A DNA stretch of 64,000 bases from JBBARC01 sp040400005 (GCA_040400005.1 JBBARC010000001.1:124001-188000), one strand, 5' to 3'. Positions 45,079 through 54,041 are shown, counted from the stretch's first letter. Notes: generated from the letters alone by a model not told the origin. Numbers and translations are program-made.

Positions 45079-46410
45079 TTACTTGCTTTGATACCAAAAA
45101 TTTGATTTTCTATCCTTCCCATCTGGCGCGATCGAGCGCAGCGAGATAGACGCCGCTACCATTACAGTTAAAACAACAGATTTTCGCCCTAAAGAATTAC
45201 TTGCCGAGGCGACCAACACAACGGCAACCAACATAATCCGACCGCGCCTATCGGTGGTGCGCCAACACCATGTCAACAGTGCAAGCAGGCCTACAAAAAA
45301 TAATGGAAAACCGAACACACCCAAATTCAGCAGCATGACTAACCAAAAATTCTCAATAACACCAACACCGGTTTGTAGTCGCAGTTCTTCAAGATGGCTA
45401 ATAACGGCTGCACGTGGACAACCAAAGAGGACCTGCTCGATATCCAGTGTGGTAAAAATCTGCCAATCGGACACCCGTGCTGCAGCGCTGGCGTCCCACC
45501 CGGAATGGCCAATCAAACGCATGCCAAGCCCGCCAACGAGTGCGATCGCGCAGATCGCGAGCATAACGCCCAAAGCACCAAGGGCTGGCACAAGCCCAAC
45601 GAACAAATTTTCTTTTTTTCTAAAATTTGTCTGGTCGTTATCAATACTCCACACGTTGGGCCAGGCCACAAAAGCGACTAACAAAGCCGCGCGGCCAGAG
45701 AACGCGACTAAAGCCAGTATCATTACTCCGGTATAAATTCGCTCCCAACGCAGCGGTGGCGGTAGTAGCAAACCAATCAACGATAGTACAGCACCGGTTA
45801 AAGGATGGTCGTATAACGCGGTCGGTCGAAACTCATCACCTGGCGGCAGATAGGGGATACCATTAAGATAAAGCGGCACCACTGAATGCCGCATAATTGT
45901 TTCGATAATTGCTATTATTGCGTTGGAAAATAACAATATTTGCAGCAACCGCAAAATCTTTCGGCGCTGATCGATACCTATTTCTGATACAATAATTGCC
46001 AATATTACCGCTGGCCCGAATGTATCCAGCAAAACGATAATATTTCCGCTCCCAGTAAAAAGAAGCCCGTAGAGGGCCGCCAACGTGAACGTCGAAATTG
46101 CTAACTTGAGCTCAGGAGCCGTTGGTATCGATCGTCTTGTTCCCCGCCATAGGGGTTTAAAGCCGTCAAAAATGAAAACGGCGAAAGCCCCATAAATGAG
46201 CCAGCTTGCTGGGTGTATTTTTTGCACAACCATACCGCCTTCGGCGGTGTAGGGAACACCTAACCACGTGAGACAATTTGTACTTATCGTCAAGCTTACA
46301 AGCAATCCGAGATGGACAACGGTACCGATCAATCGAAAGTTCGATAGCCCACTCCCCGGTAAAAATTGTCCAACAGCAACCCAAGATGGACGCTTACTAC
46401 TCTGGCGCAA
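45079..46410 (-). CDS. Wzy/VpsF-like polysaccharide polymerase (TTG start)
   Basis: Polytopic inner-membrane protein of 443 residues with about ten or more hydrophobic segments, for example VVHLGLLVSLTISTNCL and LAICAIALVGGLGMRL. The loop GIPYLPPGDEFRPTALYDHP followed by LTGAVLSLIGLLL resembles the large periplasmic loop region of O-antigen polymerase/ligase proteins, and its overall pattern resembles VpsF. The open frame begins with TTG at 46410, overlapping the preceding gene by 14 bases; a later start is possible. It would join repeat units in the periplasm. GC content is low for the region. Confidence 0.75.
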   Translation of the reverse strand: MRQSSKRPSWVAVGQFLPGSGLSNFRLIGTVVHLGLLVSLTISTNCLTWLGVPYTAEGGMVVQKIHPASWLIYGAFAVFIFDGFKPLWRGTRRSIPTAPELKLAISTFTLAALYGLLFTGSGNIIVLLDTFGPAVILAIIVSEIGIDQRRKILRLLQILLFSNAIIAIIETIMRHSVVPLYLNGIPYLPPGDEFRPTALYDHPLTGAVLSLIGLLLPPPLRWERIYTGVMILALVAFSGRAALLVAFVAWPNVWSIDNDQTNFRKKENLFVGLVPALGALGVMLAICAIALVGGLGMRLIGHSGWDASAAARVSDWQIFTTLDIEQVLFGCPRAAVISHLEELRLQTGVGVIENFWLVMLLNLGVFGFPLFFVGLLALLTWCWRTTDRRGRIMLVAVVLVASASNSLGRKSVVLTVMVAASISLRSIAPDGKDRKSNFWYQSK

Positions 46411-47005
46411 GAAAATTAATCCAGGTTGGAATAGACTGCGCCGAGCTACAATCTACTACGCCAATGACAATGATGTTAGCTGCCGCCGCACGATCAGCAG
46501 TTCGCCTTAGGAGATAAAGTGGTGGTCGTTTTGTTCCGACCGCTATGACTGCTGCACGTACCCGATTTGGGCATAACGAAAACGCAAAGCAGCGAGTGTC
46601 TGGATCAGATGTTACAATCGTAATATCAAACGGAGATGAAATGTCAACTACTGTTTCTGGATCAATAGATTCATCGATAGAGCAGTGCGACATCTGATCA
46701 AAAAACGAATCTGGCATCGGTAAATTTCTGTGAAAGTTTTTATGGCCAATACCAATATGAAGTTGCAATACGCGAAGACCAGATTTGATCGCAGCGGTTG
46801 CGACATAGTGTGCGATACGATTGTCCCGACCAGGTAAATAGCTTACGCTATGTAGCATTGCGCCGGTAGATAGAGGTGAGATTGGTAAGCGCCTCAAAAT
46901 TCTCGCCCCAGTATCGCAACCTTCCCGGGTCTCAAGCGGCGATACTGGCCGTGGCGCGAGCAGTCCTAACCGAGCAAGAGCATACTTAAATTTTATTGCA
47001 ATCAT
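46397..47005 (-). CDS. Degenerate BY-kinase/CpsD-like protein lacking a Walker A lysine
   Basis: A 202-residue protein aligned by eye to the tyrosine-kinase ATPases that partner Wzz proteins. LHSVSYLPGRDNRIAHYVAT stands where those enzymes have a GEGKS/T-type P-loop, and GLRVLQLHIGIG stands for the usual VLLIDAD (Walker A'). FDITIVTSDPDTRCFAFSLC, then RVRAAVIAVGTKRPPLYLLR and NIIVIGVV match the Walker B and later strands of the fold. The P-loop lysine and Walker acidic residues are lost and there is no tyrosine cluster at the C-terminus. The ATG at 47005 overlaps the stop of the priming transferase (ATGA). It may be a regulatory pseudo-enzyme for the kinase-less Wzz. Confidence 0.6.
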   Translation of the reverse strand: MIAIKFKYALARLGLLAPRPVSPLETREGCDTGARILRRLPISPLSTGAMLHSVSYLPGRDNRIAHYVATAAIKSGLRVLQLHIGIGHKNFHRNLPMPDSFFDQMSHCSIDESIDPETVVDISSPFDITIVTSDPDTRCFAFSLCPNRVRAAVIAVGTKRPPLYLLRRTADRAAAANIIVIGVVDCSSAQSIPTWINFLAPE

Positions 47006-48465
47006 AATGCGTTCTCGCCTCGCAAAACACAAAGTGGCGTCAAAATGAGTATCTTTAAATCGAATGCAAACGACCAGTTATCGATATAGTGCAGGTCGTA
47101 TTCAATGCGCCGGCGTAGATTGGCCTGCGTCGTTGCTGGGCCGCGTAAGCCATTCACCTGCGCCCACCCCGTTATCCCCGGCTTCATACGGTGGCGATGG
47201 GCATAGTCGGCAATAATCACCTGGCCAACCAGCTCCCGCTCGTGCAGCGCGTCGGCGTGGGGACGTGGCCCGACAAGCGACATATCGCCCCGCAACACGT
47301 TCCAAAGTTGCGGCAGTTCGTCGATGCTTGATTGGCGCAAGTACGCACCAACCCTGGTAAAACGGGGATCATTCCGCCGCGTTTGAACTGCGTGACCGAC
47401 CAGCCCTACACGCATAGTACGGAACTTAAGAACGGTGAAGTTAGTTCCAGCCCAACCACTGCGGCGTTGACGGAACAGGATGGGACCATCGCTTTCGCTG
47501 ACGATTATGATGCTAATTACTAACAACAGAGGTAGTAACATAATCAACAAAGTCAACGCAATGATGCGATCAAAAACCGCTTTCAGCATTTGCCCAAGCA
47601 GTCGAATAGGTGGGTCTGCCATTACGATCATGGGAATTCCTCCAACCAGGCGCACCGCGGTAGCGTACGGGTTAAGCGGCAGAAAATTATGACATACAAC
47701 AACCTGCACCGGCACTTCCTTCAGTTGATCCAACAATAGTCCAACGTCTAAATTACTTGTGGCCTGGCCGAGTGCGATCACAACTATATCAATATGTCCG
47801 CGGCGCCCCAACTCACGTACAGTCTCTAAGACACCTTCGTCATCAGCATTTAATTCCATTACAGTAACGATATTATCCCGCTCTGCCAAGTGCCGCGCTA
47901 AATGATCAGCGCTGCCCCCTCTGCCGATAATGGCAACCGCGCCGCGCAGAGCCCCGCGCCTAGCCAGTCGGCGCAAATAGCCAAATAAAACAATACGATA
48001 TAGAATAAGGCACATGGCAAAACTACCTGCCCACAGCATTACCCAAGGCCGCGACAGGTCATTTAGCGTTCTTGTCAGGATCCCGATTGCCACGAGCACC
48101 GAAATTGCGGACGCCCCCCGCCAGAAAAGATCAGTATGAACAAACTTCGGATAAAAGGCTGTTGGGTTAGTCTCCATCGCTGGTCGGTTTAAGATCAGCG
48201 CAGTCACTAAACTGCCCATTAAAATATCCCGCCCAAGCCCCGCCAACGGGCCATCACTAGTGCACGGTGGGCCACGCAAGCAAAGGTACAACCCCAACGA
48301 CAGGTAACCGCTTGCGATACCCAAACCGACATCGGTTACCAGGGTAAGTAGGCTTAGAAGTTGCAGCAGCCAAATGCCGCGGCGCACTGTGCCGCGTTCG
48401 CGCAATTGCGCGTCATCGTCCTCATCGATTACCCGCGCTAATTTAATACCACCTTGATCGCTCAT
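47002..48465 (-). CDS. Polyprenyl-phosphate sugar-1-phosphate transferase (priming enzyme)
   Basis: Starts the repeat unit by moving a hexose-1-phosphate onto undecaprenyl phosphate, like GumD/AceA/WcaJ. The 487-residue product has several N-terminal membrane helices (residues about 30-160), a nucleotide-binding-like middle domain, then the bacterial sugar transferase domain from about residue 295. The latter has FRQRRSGWAGTNFTVLKFRT, SSIDELPQLWNVLRGDMSLV and GPRPHADAL, then RMKPGITGWAQVNGLRG. The donor is probably glucose, but this cannot be read directly. The ATG at 48465 lacks a ribosome site and sits 7 bases after a perfect TATAAT, suggesting a leaderless mRNA. Confidence 0.9.
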   Translation of the reverse strand: MSDQGGIKLARVIDEDDDAQLRERGTVRRGIWLLQLLSLLTLVTDVGLGIASGYLSLGLYLCLRGPPCTSDGPLAGLGRDILMGSLVTALILNRPAMETNPTAFYPKFVHTDLFWRGASAISVLVAIGILTRTLNDLSRPWVMLWAGSFAMCLILYRIVLFGYLRRLARRGALRGAVAIIGRGGSADHLARHLAERDNIVTVMELNADDEGVLETVRELGRRGHIDIVVIALGQATSNLDVGLLLDQLKEVPVQVVVCHNFLPLNPYATAVRLVGGIPMIVMADPPIRLLGQMLKAVFDRIIALTLLIMLLPLLLVISIIIVSESDGPILFRQRRSGWAGTNFTVLKFRTMRVGLVGHAVQTRRNDPRFTRVGAYLRQSSIDELPQLWNVLRGDMSLVGPRPHADALHERELVGQVIIADYAHRHRMKPGITGWAQVNGLRGPATTQANLRRRIEYDLHYIDNWSFAFDLKILILTPLCVLRGENAL

Positions 48466-48483
48466 CGATATAATTATATCGAT
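48464..48483. repeat. Perfect 20-bp palindrome over the priming-gene start
   Basis: ATCGATATAATTATATCGAT is its own reverse complement over 20 bases. It covers the start codon and the -10 box of the sugar transferase gene. Such a site is well placed to be an operator for a dimeric repressor, or to fold over the mRNA start. No regulator gene is next to it. Confidence 0.7.
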
Positions 48484-48501
48484 ATGATCATTTGTTTACA
48501 A
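48473..48501 (-). promoter_or_regulatory. Strong promoter for a leaderless transcript
   Basis: On the minus strand TTGTAA (48496-48501) is followed after exactly 17 bases by TATAAT (48473-48478), then 7 bases to the ATG of the priming transferase. With usual spacing, transcription would begin at or next to the A of the ATG. No Shine-Dalgarno sequence precedes the ATG. The -10 box lies inside the 20-bp palindrome. Confidence 0.65.
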
Positions 48502-48599
48502 TATGAAATCTATGCAACACTCGCATGAACGTCCTGGTGGCTTGCGGTGCTACATCCCAGCAATAGCGCCACCTGACTCTATCGCGTTTTTGTTGCAAA

Positions 48600-48617
48600 A
48601 ATTTATCGTTATAAATT
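48600..48617 (-). terminator. A/T-rich stem-loop, possible terminator after the aldolase gene
   Basis: AATTTAT, 4-base loop, ATAAATT form a perfect 7-bp stem, and on the minus strand it is followed by TTTTG. It lies about 70 bases after the aldolase stop. The stem is all A-T, so it would be weak. The rest of the 223-bp gap 48466-48688 is A/T-rich with no gene seen. Confidence 0.3.
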
Positions 48618-48688
48618 CGGTTCATTACTTCTGCTAAGGCTACCCTATGCCCCTGCGATCATCCCAACATCCTTGATGCGATCGCCCT

Positions 48689-49354
48689 TTAGCGCCCATA
48701 ACCCTCGAAACGCTCAACGGCAGCGACGATTTCCGTGCCGGTCAGGAGTACCGGGCCACCGGCCGCTAACGATGCCAGGTACTGCCCGGCAAGGGCCTCT
48801 AATTCCACCGCCCGCCACATTGCCTGGCGCAAATCACCACCACAAGCGATCATCCCATGATTAGCAAGCAGGCAAGCTTGCCGGCCAACCAGCGCGTCTA
48901 ACGCCACCGCCGAAAGGTCTGGCGTGCCGAAGGTCGCGTAAGGGGCGCAGCGCACATCGTCGCCACCAAAGCTTGCAATCATATAATGGCACGGCGGTAT
49001 GCCGCGCCGCGCCATCGCAAGGGCTGTGCACTGGCGCGGATGGCCATGCACCACTGCCCCGAATTCGGGCCGCTGGCGCAGAATGTCGTAGTGAAAATGC
49101 CACTCCGAACTAGGCGGATGCGCCCCCTGTACAGGTCGCCCGTCAGCCAGCGAAACCATAACAATATCTCCCGGGCTCAGCAGGTCGTAAGGCATGGCGC
49201 TGGGGGTAATCAGCATGATATCGCCGCAGCGCACACTGACATTGCCCGACATGCCCTGGGTCAGCCCGCTGCGTTGCATCTCGTGGCATGCGGCAACGAT
49301 CTCGGCCCGAATCGCCATTTCGGCGGCGCGGTCGCCTCTTGCCCGCGGCCCCAT
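48689..49354 (-). CDS. Class II aldolase/adducin-family protein
   Basis: Predicted zinc-dependent sugar-phosphate aldolase or epimerase of the FucA/AraD type, 222 residues from the ATG at 49354, four bases after prfB ends. Motifs: GLTQGMSGNVSVRCG (near residue 28), LITPSAMPYDLL, the catalytic glutamate region PPSSEWHFHYDILRQ, zinc histidines in VVHGHPRQCTALA and LLANHGMIACGG. All three zinc ligands and the glutamate appear intact. L-fuculose-phosphate aldolase is the nearest named activity; the actual substrate is unknown. A longer frame to 49444 overlaps prfB and is not family-like. Confidence 0.85.
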   Translation of the reverse strand: MGPRARGDRAAEMAIRAEIVAACHEMQRSGLTQGMSGNVSVRCGDIMLITPSAMPYDLLSPGDIVMVSLADGRPVQGAHPPSSEWHFHYDILRQRPEFGAVVHGHPRQCTALAMARRGIPPCHYMIASFGGDDVRCAPYATFGTPDLSAVALDALVGRQACLLANHGMIACGGDLRQAMWRAVELEALAGQYLASLAAGGPVLLTGTEIVAAVERFEGYGR

Positions 49355-49358
49355 CGCG

Positions 49359-50490
49359 CTATTCAGCCTGCGCGGAGGCGGCGCTACGGGTCGCGCCAAC
49401 CCGCTGCGCAAGTGCACCTGCCATGAATTCGTCAAGTGCACCATCTAGCACGGCGTATGGGTTCCCAGTTTCAACCCCGGTACGCAGGTCCTTCACCAAC
49501 TGGTAGGGCGCCAATACGTAACTACGTATCTGGTGACCCCAGCCAATATCGGTCTTGGCAGCTTCAGTCACCGCCGATGCGGCTTCGCGCCGTTGCAGTT
49601 CAGCCTCATACATACGTGCCCGCAGCATTTGCATGGCGGTGGCGCGATTGCGATGCTGGCTGCGATCGGTCTGGCATGCAACGATAATACCTGTCGGCAC
49701 GTGGGTAATACGAATGGCACTTTCGGTTTTGTTCACATGTTGGCCACCAGCACCGGATGCGCGAAAGGTATCAACTTTTAGGTCGGCATCGCGGATGTCA
49801 ATAACAATACTATCGTCAACCACAGGGTAAACCCAAACGCTGGCAAAACTGGTCTGCCGCCGCGCTGCCTGGTCAAAGGGGCTGATGCGCACCAGGCGGT
49901 GAACACCTGCCTCGGTTTTCAACCAGCCATAGGCGTTTGGCCCAATCACCTGAATGGTGACCGATTTCAGCCCAGCCTGCTCACCCTCGCTGCTTTCCAT
50001 CAACTCCAGTTTGTAACCGCGTTGTTCCGCCCAGCGTGAATACATACGCAAAAGCATCTCAGCCCAATCCTGCGCCTCGGTGCCGCCAGCACCCGCGTTA
50101 ACCTCGAGATAGCAGTCGTTTGCATCAGCCTCGCCCGAAAGTAGGCTTTCAATCTCCCGCCGCTTAGCTTCGGCTGCAAGGGTGCGTAATGATGCCAGCG
50201 CCTCCGCAACCATCGCCTGATCGGCTTCAGCCTCGGCCATTTCGATCAAACCCATACTGTCAGCAACGTCGCCTATCAGCTTAAGTAAACCCTCGGTTTG
50301 ACTGGCAATGTGATTGCGCTCGCGCATAAGTTTTTGGGCAGCAGTGGCGTCGTTCCACAAATCCGGGTCTTCCGCCGCGTTGTTCAGTTCATCCAGACGG
50401 GCAATAGCCACATCCCAGTCAAAGATGCCTCCTTAGCAATGCGACCGATTGCTCAATATCTGCTTGCAGAGAAAGGGATTCGGCAGACAT
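49359..50490 (-). CDS. prfB: Peptide chain release factor 2, with programmed +1 frameshift
   Basis: Recognises UGA and UAA stop codons. Translation starts at the ATG at 50490 (MSAESLSLQADIEQSVALLR), reads 23 codons to CTT, and meets an in-frame TGA at 50421-50419. The slip site AGG AGG CAT CTT TGA C is the classic RF2 one, with an internal Shine-Dalgarno AGGAGG (50428-50433). After a +1 shift reading continues DWDVAIARLDELNN to 49359, giving about 376 residues. The catalytic GAGGQHVNKTESAIRITHVP (GGQ) motif is intact. It is not a broken gene: low RF2 lets ribosomes shift, which is self-regulation. Confidence 0.95.
50418..50433 (-). promoter_or_regulatory. RF2 programmed frameshift site
   Basis: On the minus strand AGGAGG, three bases, CTT TGA C. 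The AGGAGG acts as a Shine-Dalgarno-like spur three bases before CTT, the in-frame stop is TGA followed by C (the weakest context), and the +1 frame is the conserved RF2 body. All elements of the known element are present. Confidence 0.93.
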
Positions 50491-50546
50491 CAGAATTCAC
50501 CAAAAAAAACGGGATAAAGGGTGTCCAAAACAGGCATTGTCGCGGG

Positions 50547-53153
50547 TCAATATAGGCCACCCACGCCACTGTCCACCCCGGTGCCGGTGGCAGGTTTCGC
50601 CGGCGATGCGTTGGGGTCGGGGTTTACCATATCCACCGACTCTGGCCCCGGCGTTTCATCATGGGCACCTGCGGTGCTTCCCAATGCGGCACTGCCATAG
50701 CCGGCCCCAGCGGTTTGGTCAGCCTTAAACGCGTCCACACAATCATGTGCACCACACCCCCAGCTATATATATCAACGCCAACCGGCGCACGAAACACAA
50801 GCTTAGGTCTATCCAACAAGGCTGCCTGCATAAAGCGCCGCCAGATCGGCCCTGCCACCACAGCACCGGTCTGTTTTTCGCCCAGGCTTTGCGGCGTATC
50901 GAAGCCCACCCACACAATCGTCACCAGATCAGGCGTGAAGCCCGCAAACCACGCGTCATTAAAATCTTGGCTGGTGCCCGTCTTACCCGCAACCTCGCGG
51001 CCGAAATCTGCGGCAACGGCAACGCCCGTGCCGTTCTTCACGACACCTTCCATCATTAAGGCGAGCTGATACGCACTTTCGGCATCAACCAAATTAGGCC
51101 GCGGATCGGTCAACACCGGCGGCACGATGGGATCGGCGGCACCAAACGCCAAGCCGGTCGGCCGCCACACCACCCGCCCGTCGCGGTCTTGCACGCTGTC
51201 CACCAAACTGGGCCGCACCGCCCGCCCGCCCGATGCAATAGCTGCATATGCGCCGGCCTCGCGCATGACGGTGGTTTCAACCGCGCCCAAGGCCGCCGGC
51301 AATACCCGCGGCATGGCATCAACCAGGTGAAAATTGATGGCGGTTTTAGCAACTGCGTCCATTCCGATATGTTCGGCCAGCCGTACGGTTACCAAGTTAA
51401 GCGATTGTTCCAGGGCCACATGCAGCGGCGTTGGTCCGCCAAAATTCAGCTCGTAATTATGCGGCGACCAGTCGCCTATGGTGATCGGCGCATCATCAAA
51501 CCGCGCGCTTGGCGAAATACCCTGGGTCATCGCGGTAAGATAAACAAAAGGCTTGAAACTACTGCCGGGCTGGCGCGACGCCTGGGTCACGCGGTTGAAT
51601 TTGCTGGCATCGAAGCTCCATCCGCCCGACATCGCCAACACCCGCCCGGTGCGGGGATCGAGCGATACCAGGGCGCCGGCCACTTTCGGCTGCTGGCGCA
51701 ACACCACGCGCGGCATCTCAAGGGTAAGCTTGCCGTGGCGCACATGATCGGTGCTGGCAAGTTCAACCATCACCACATCCCCAGGCCGCAGTGCATCCGT
51801 TATGCGGCGGATCGGCCCGCTCGGCAGCCCATTCGCACCGGCAAGCCGAGTCCACCCCAGCGCACCCAAATTTGCCACAGCCTCAATCGGCTTGGTGCCT
51901 TCAGCTGCATCGTCGCGCGGCAATACACCCAGCGTTGCGGTATTTCCCGCGACATCCAACACCACCGCCAACTGCCATTCATCCAGCATCCCGCCAGGCC
52001 GATCGCGGTTGGCTAGGGCTTCCGCCCAGCGCCCATCAACAAGATCAGTCGATGCCATATGGCCAGCCGCACCGCGCCAACCTCCATGCGAATGGTCATA
52101 AGCAGTTAACCCCGCCCGCAGCGCCACATCGGCCTGATGTTGCAGCGACGGATCCAGGCTGGTGTGCACGGTAAGACCGCCTTCGCTGGTGCGGTCCGGC
52201 CCGAACCGCGCAATCAATTGGCGGCGAACCTCTTCGGCAAACCAGTCAGCCCCCTCAACCAAAGCGAGCCTGCTATACGGCGCTGGGTTGAGGGGTTCGG
52301 CCAAGGCTGCCCGCCCGTCATCGACCGTGATTGCGCCGGTTTCCACCATGCGGGCGATAACCCAGTTACGCCGCGTCAGCGCCGCACCTGGTGCACGAAA
52401 CGGATTGTAGTTGGTCGGTGATTTAGGCAGGGCGGCCAGCATCGCGCATTGTGCCGGGGTCAGATCATCCAGCCGCTTGTTAAAATAGGCCTGCGATGCT
52501 GCCGCCACGCCGTAAGCCCCCTGCCCCAGATAAATTTCGTTTAGATAAAGCTCCAGGATACGTGGCTTGGTTAGCGTGTGTTCCAAGCGCAACGCCAACA
52601 GCGCTTCCTGCACCTTGCGGCGCAACGACACGTCATCGGACCCCAGCAACATATTGCGGGCCACTTGCTGGGTAATGGTGGATGCCCCAACCGGCCGGCG
52701 TTTGTCGCCAAGCCGCGCAAGATCAGTAAACCCAGCCCGCGCAATAGCGAAGGGATCGACCCCTTTATGAATGTAAAAATGTTGATCTTCGGCGGCGATA
52801 AAAGCGGCACTCACCCGGGTTGGGATCGCGCTGATCGGCACAAAAATGCGCCGCTCGTTAGCCAATTCACCAATCAGCTCATCGGTGCCAGCGTAAACGC
52901 GGCTCATCACCGGCGGTTCATATGTGCGCAAACCGTCAATGGTGGGCAGATCGGCGGCAACTGATTGATAGTAATTCCAGCCAATCAACCCAACCACGAC
53001 CGCCGCAAGCGCGCTTAGCGATGCCCCCAAGGCAAACAAAAACCGCACAATAACAAACACCCGCCCCTCGCGCCGAGGGGCGGGTGCGTTTTTTGAGGGG
53101 ACAAGCTTGGTTGGTCGTGGCGAGAGTGACTCGCGCGGTTCAATTGGGGTCAT
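50547..53153 (-). CDS. mrcA: Penicillin-binding protein 1A
   Basis: Bifunctional peptidoglycan synthase, 868 residues. One N-terminal membrane helix (residues about 32-58) follows a basic cytoplasmic tail. The glycosyltransferase domain has AAFIAAEDQHFYIHKGVDPF (catalytic glutamate near residue 117), GASTITQQVARN and LELYLNEIYLGQGAYGVAAA. The transpeptidase has the SxxK motif in PGSSFKPFVYLT (near 530) and KTGTSQDF (near 726). There is a small Asp/Gly/Pro-rich C-terminal tail. It lies between amiC and prfB on one strand. Confidence 0.96.
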   Translation of the reverse strand: MTPIEPRESLSPRPTKLVPSKNAPAPRREGRVFVIVRFLFALGASLSALAAVVVGLIGWNYYQSVAADLPTIDGLRTYEPPVMSRVYAGTDELIGELANERRIFVPISAIPTRVSAAFIAAEDQHFYIHKGVDPFAIARAGFTDLARLGDKRRPVGASTITQQVARNMLLGSDDVSLRRKVQEALLALRLEHTLTKPRILELYLNEIYLGQGAYGVAAASQAYFNKRLDDLTPAQCAMLAALPKSPTNYNPFRAPGAALTRRNWVIARMVETGAITVDDGRAALAEPLNPAPYSRLALVEGADWFAEEVRRQLIARFGPDRTSEGGLTVHTSLDPSLQHQADVALRAGLTAYDHSHGGWRGAAGHMASTDLVDGRWAEALANRDRPGGMLDEWQLAVVLDVAGNTATLGVLPRDDAAEGTKPIEAVANLGALGWTRLAGANGLPSGPIRRITDALRPGDVVMVELASTDHVRHGKLTLEMPRVVLRQQPKVAGALVSLDPRTGRVLAMSGGWSFDASKFNRVTQASRQPGSSFKPFVYLTAMTQGISPSARFDDAPITIGDWSPHNYELNFGGPTPLHVALEQSLNLVTVRLAEHIGMDAVAKTAINFHLVDAMPRVLPAALGAVETTVMREAGAYAAIASGGRAVRPSLVDSVQDRDGRVVWRPTGLAFGAADPIVPPVLTDPRPNLVDAESAYQLALMMEGVVKNGTGVAVAADFGREVAGKTGTSQDFNDAWFAGFTPDLVTIVWVGFDTPQSLGEKQTGAVVAGPIWRRFMQAALLDRPKLVFRAPVGVDIYSWGCGAHDCVDAFKADQTAGAGYGSAALGSTAGAHDETPGPESVDMVNPDPNASPAKPATGTGVDSGVGGLY

Positions 53154-53213
53154 GCTTGACTTATACAGGGGGGGGCAGGAAAGCGGAAAGGCAACCGCAC
53201 AGTATGCGCAACC

Positions 53214-54041
53214 TTACCCGGCGCTGCGCATCAACTGACCGGATGCTGCAAGGTAGATTTCAACCGCATGGCGGATGGCGTTCGCCACGCGACCGCGATG
53301 CGCCTCGGTACACAAAGCGGCCTCGTCATGCGGGTTGGACATAAACCCCATCTCGATCAAAATACTGGGGATTGATGCCGATTTCAGCACCGCAAAGCCG
53401 GCATGGCGCGACGGATTTTCCAACAACGGTTGGGAAGCCGCCAGCGAGGTCACAATCTGGCGCTGCAGGCGGGCCGACCCAATGCGGGTTTCGTGGCGCA
53501 CCAGACTGGCTAAAATGCCCGCCACCTGGGGCGACACGCCATCGGCCGAGGCGCCACCGCGGCGGTCAGCCGCATTTTCGCGTTCAGCGAGCGCCGCCGT
53601 CTGCGGATCCGACGCAGCTGCCGCTAACGTGTATACACTGGCACCATGCACCCCATGATCCAGCACCGCATCGGCATGCAGGGACACAAAAAGGGCAGCT
53701 TTTTGGCGCTCGGCTTCGCCCACACGGTCATCAAGAGGCACAAATACGTCGCGTTGACGGGTAAGGGCAACCTGGCAGCGGCCACTTTCGCGCAGTTGGC
53801 GGGCCAGTTCGCATGCAACGGCGAAGGCGATGTGTTTTTCATAGGTACCGCGCACCCCAATCGCGCCTGGGTCCTTGCCGCCATGGCCGGGATCGATCAC
53901 CACCAAAGGCAACCTGGCCGCAGTGCTCGGCTGCGGCCGCTTTATTGCGGCATCCGCGCGCGCGGCAGGCGGCAGAAACAAGGCGGCGCCAAAGCCATGG
54001 CCGAGCAACAAACGACGGGTAAAGGCGGGATAAGCTGCCAT
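53214..54041 (-). CDS. amiC: N-acetylmuramoyl-L-alanine amidase (AmiC type)
   Basis: Zinc enzyme that cuts peptides from peptidoglycan and splits dividing cells, 275 residues. The N-terminus has a twin-arginine-like signal (TRRLLLGHGFGAALFLPPAA). The Amidase_3 domain shows VVIDPGHGGKDPGAIG (zinc His), EKHIAFAVACELA (Glu), SLHADAV (zinc His) and PSILIEMGFMSNPHDEA (catalytic Glu). The AMIN localisation domain found in many AmiC proteins is absent. It begins the amiC-mrcA-prfB run, divergent from rne, a conserved alphaproteobacterial arrangement. Confidence 0.93.
   Translation of the reverse strand: MAAYPAFTRRLLLGHGFGAALFLPPAARADAAIKRPQPSTAARLPLVVIDPGHGGKDPGAIGVRGTYEKHIAFAVACELARQLRESGRCQVALTRQRDVFVPLDDRVGEAERQKAALFVSLHADAVLDHGVHGASVYTLAAAASDPQTAALAERENAADRRGGASADGVSPQVAGILASLVRHETRIGSARLQRQIVTSLAASQPLLENPSRHAGFAVLKSASIPSILIEMGFMSNPHDEAALCTEAHRGRVANAIRHAVEIYLAASGQLMRSAG

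Noticed and set aside
49359..50490. prfB as a broken gene because of an early stop
   Set aside because: The stop is the known programmed frameshift TGA with all required elements, and the +1 frame continues RF2 exactly.
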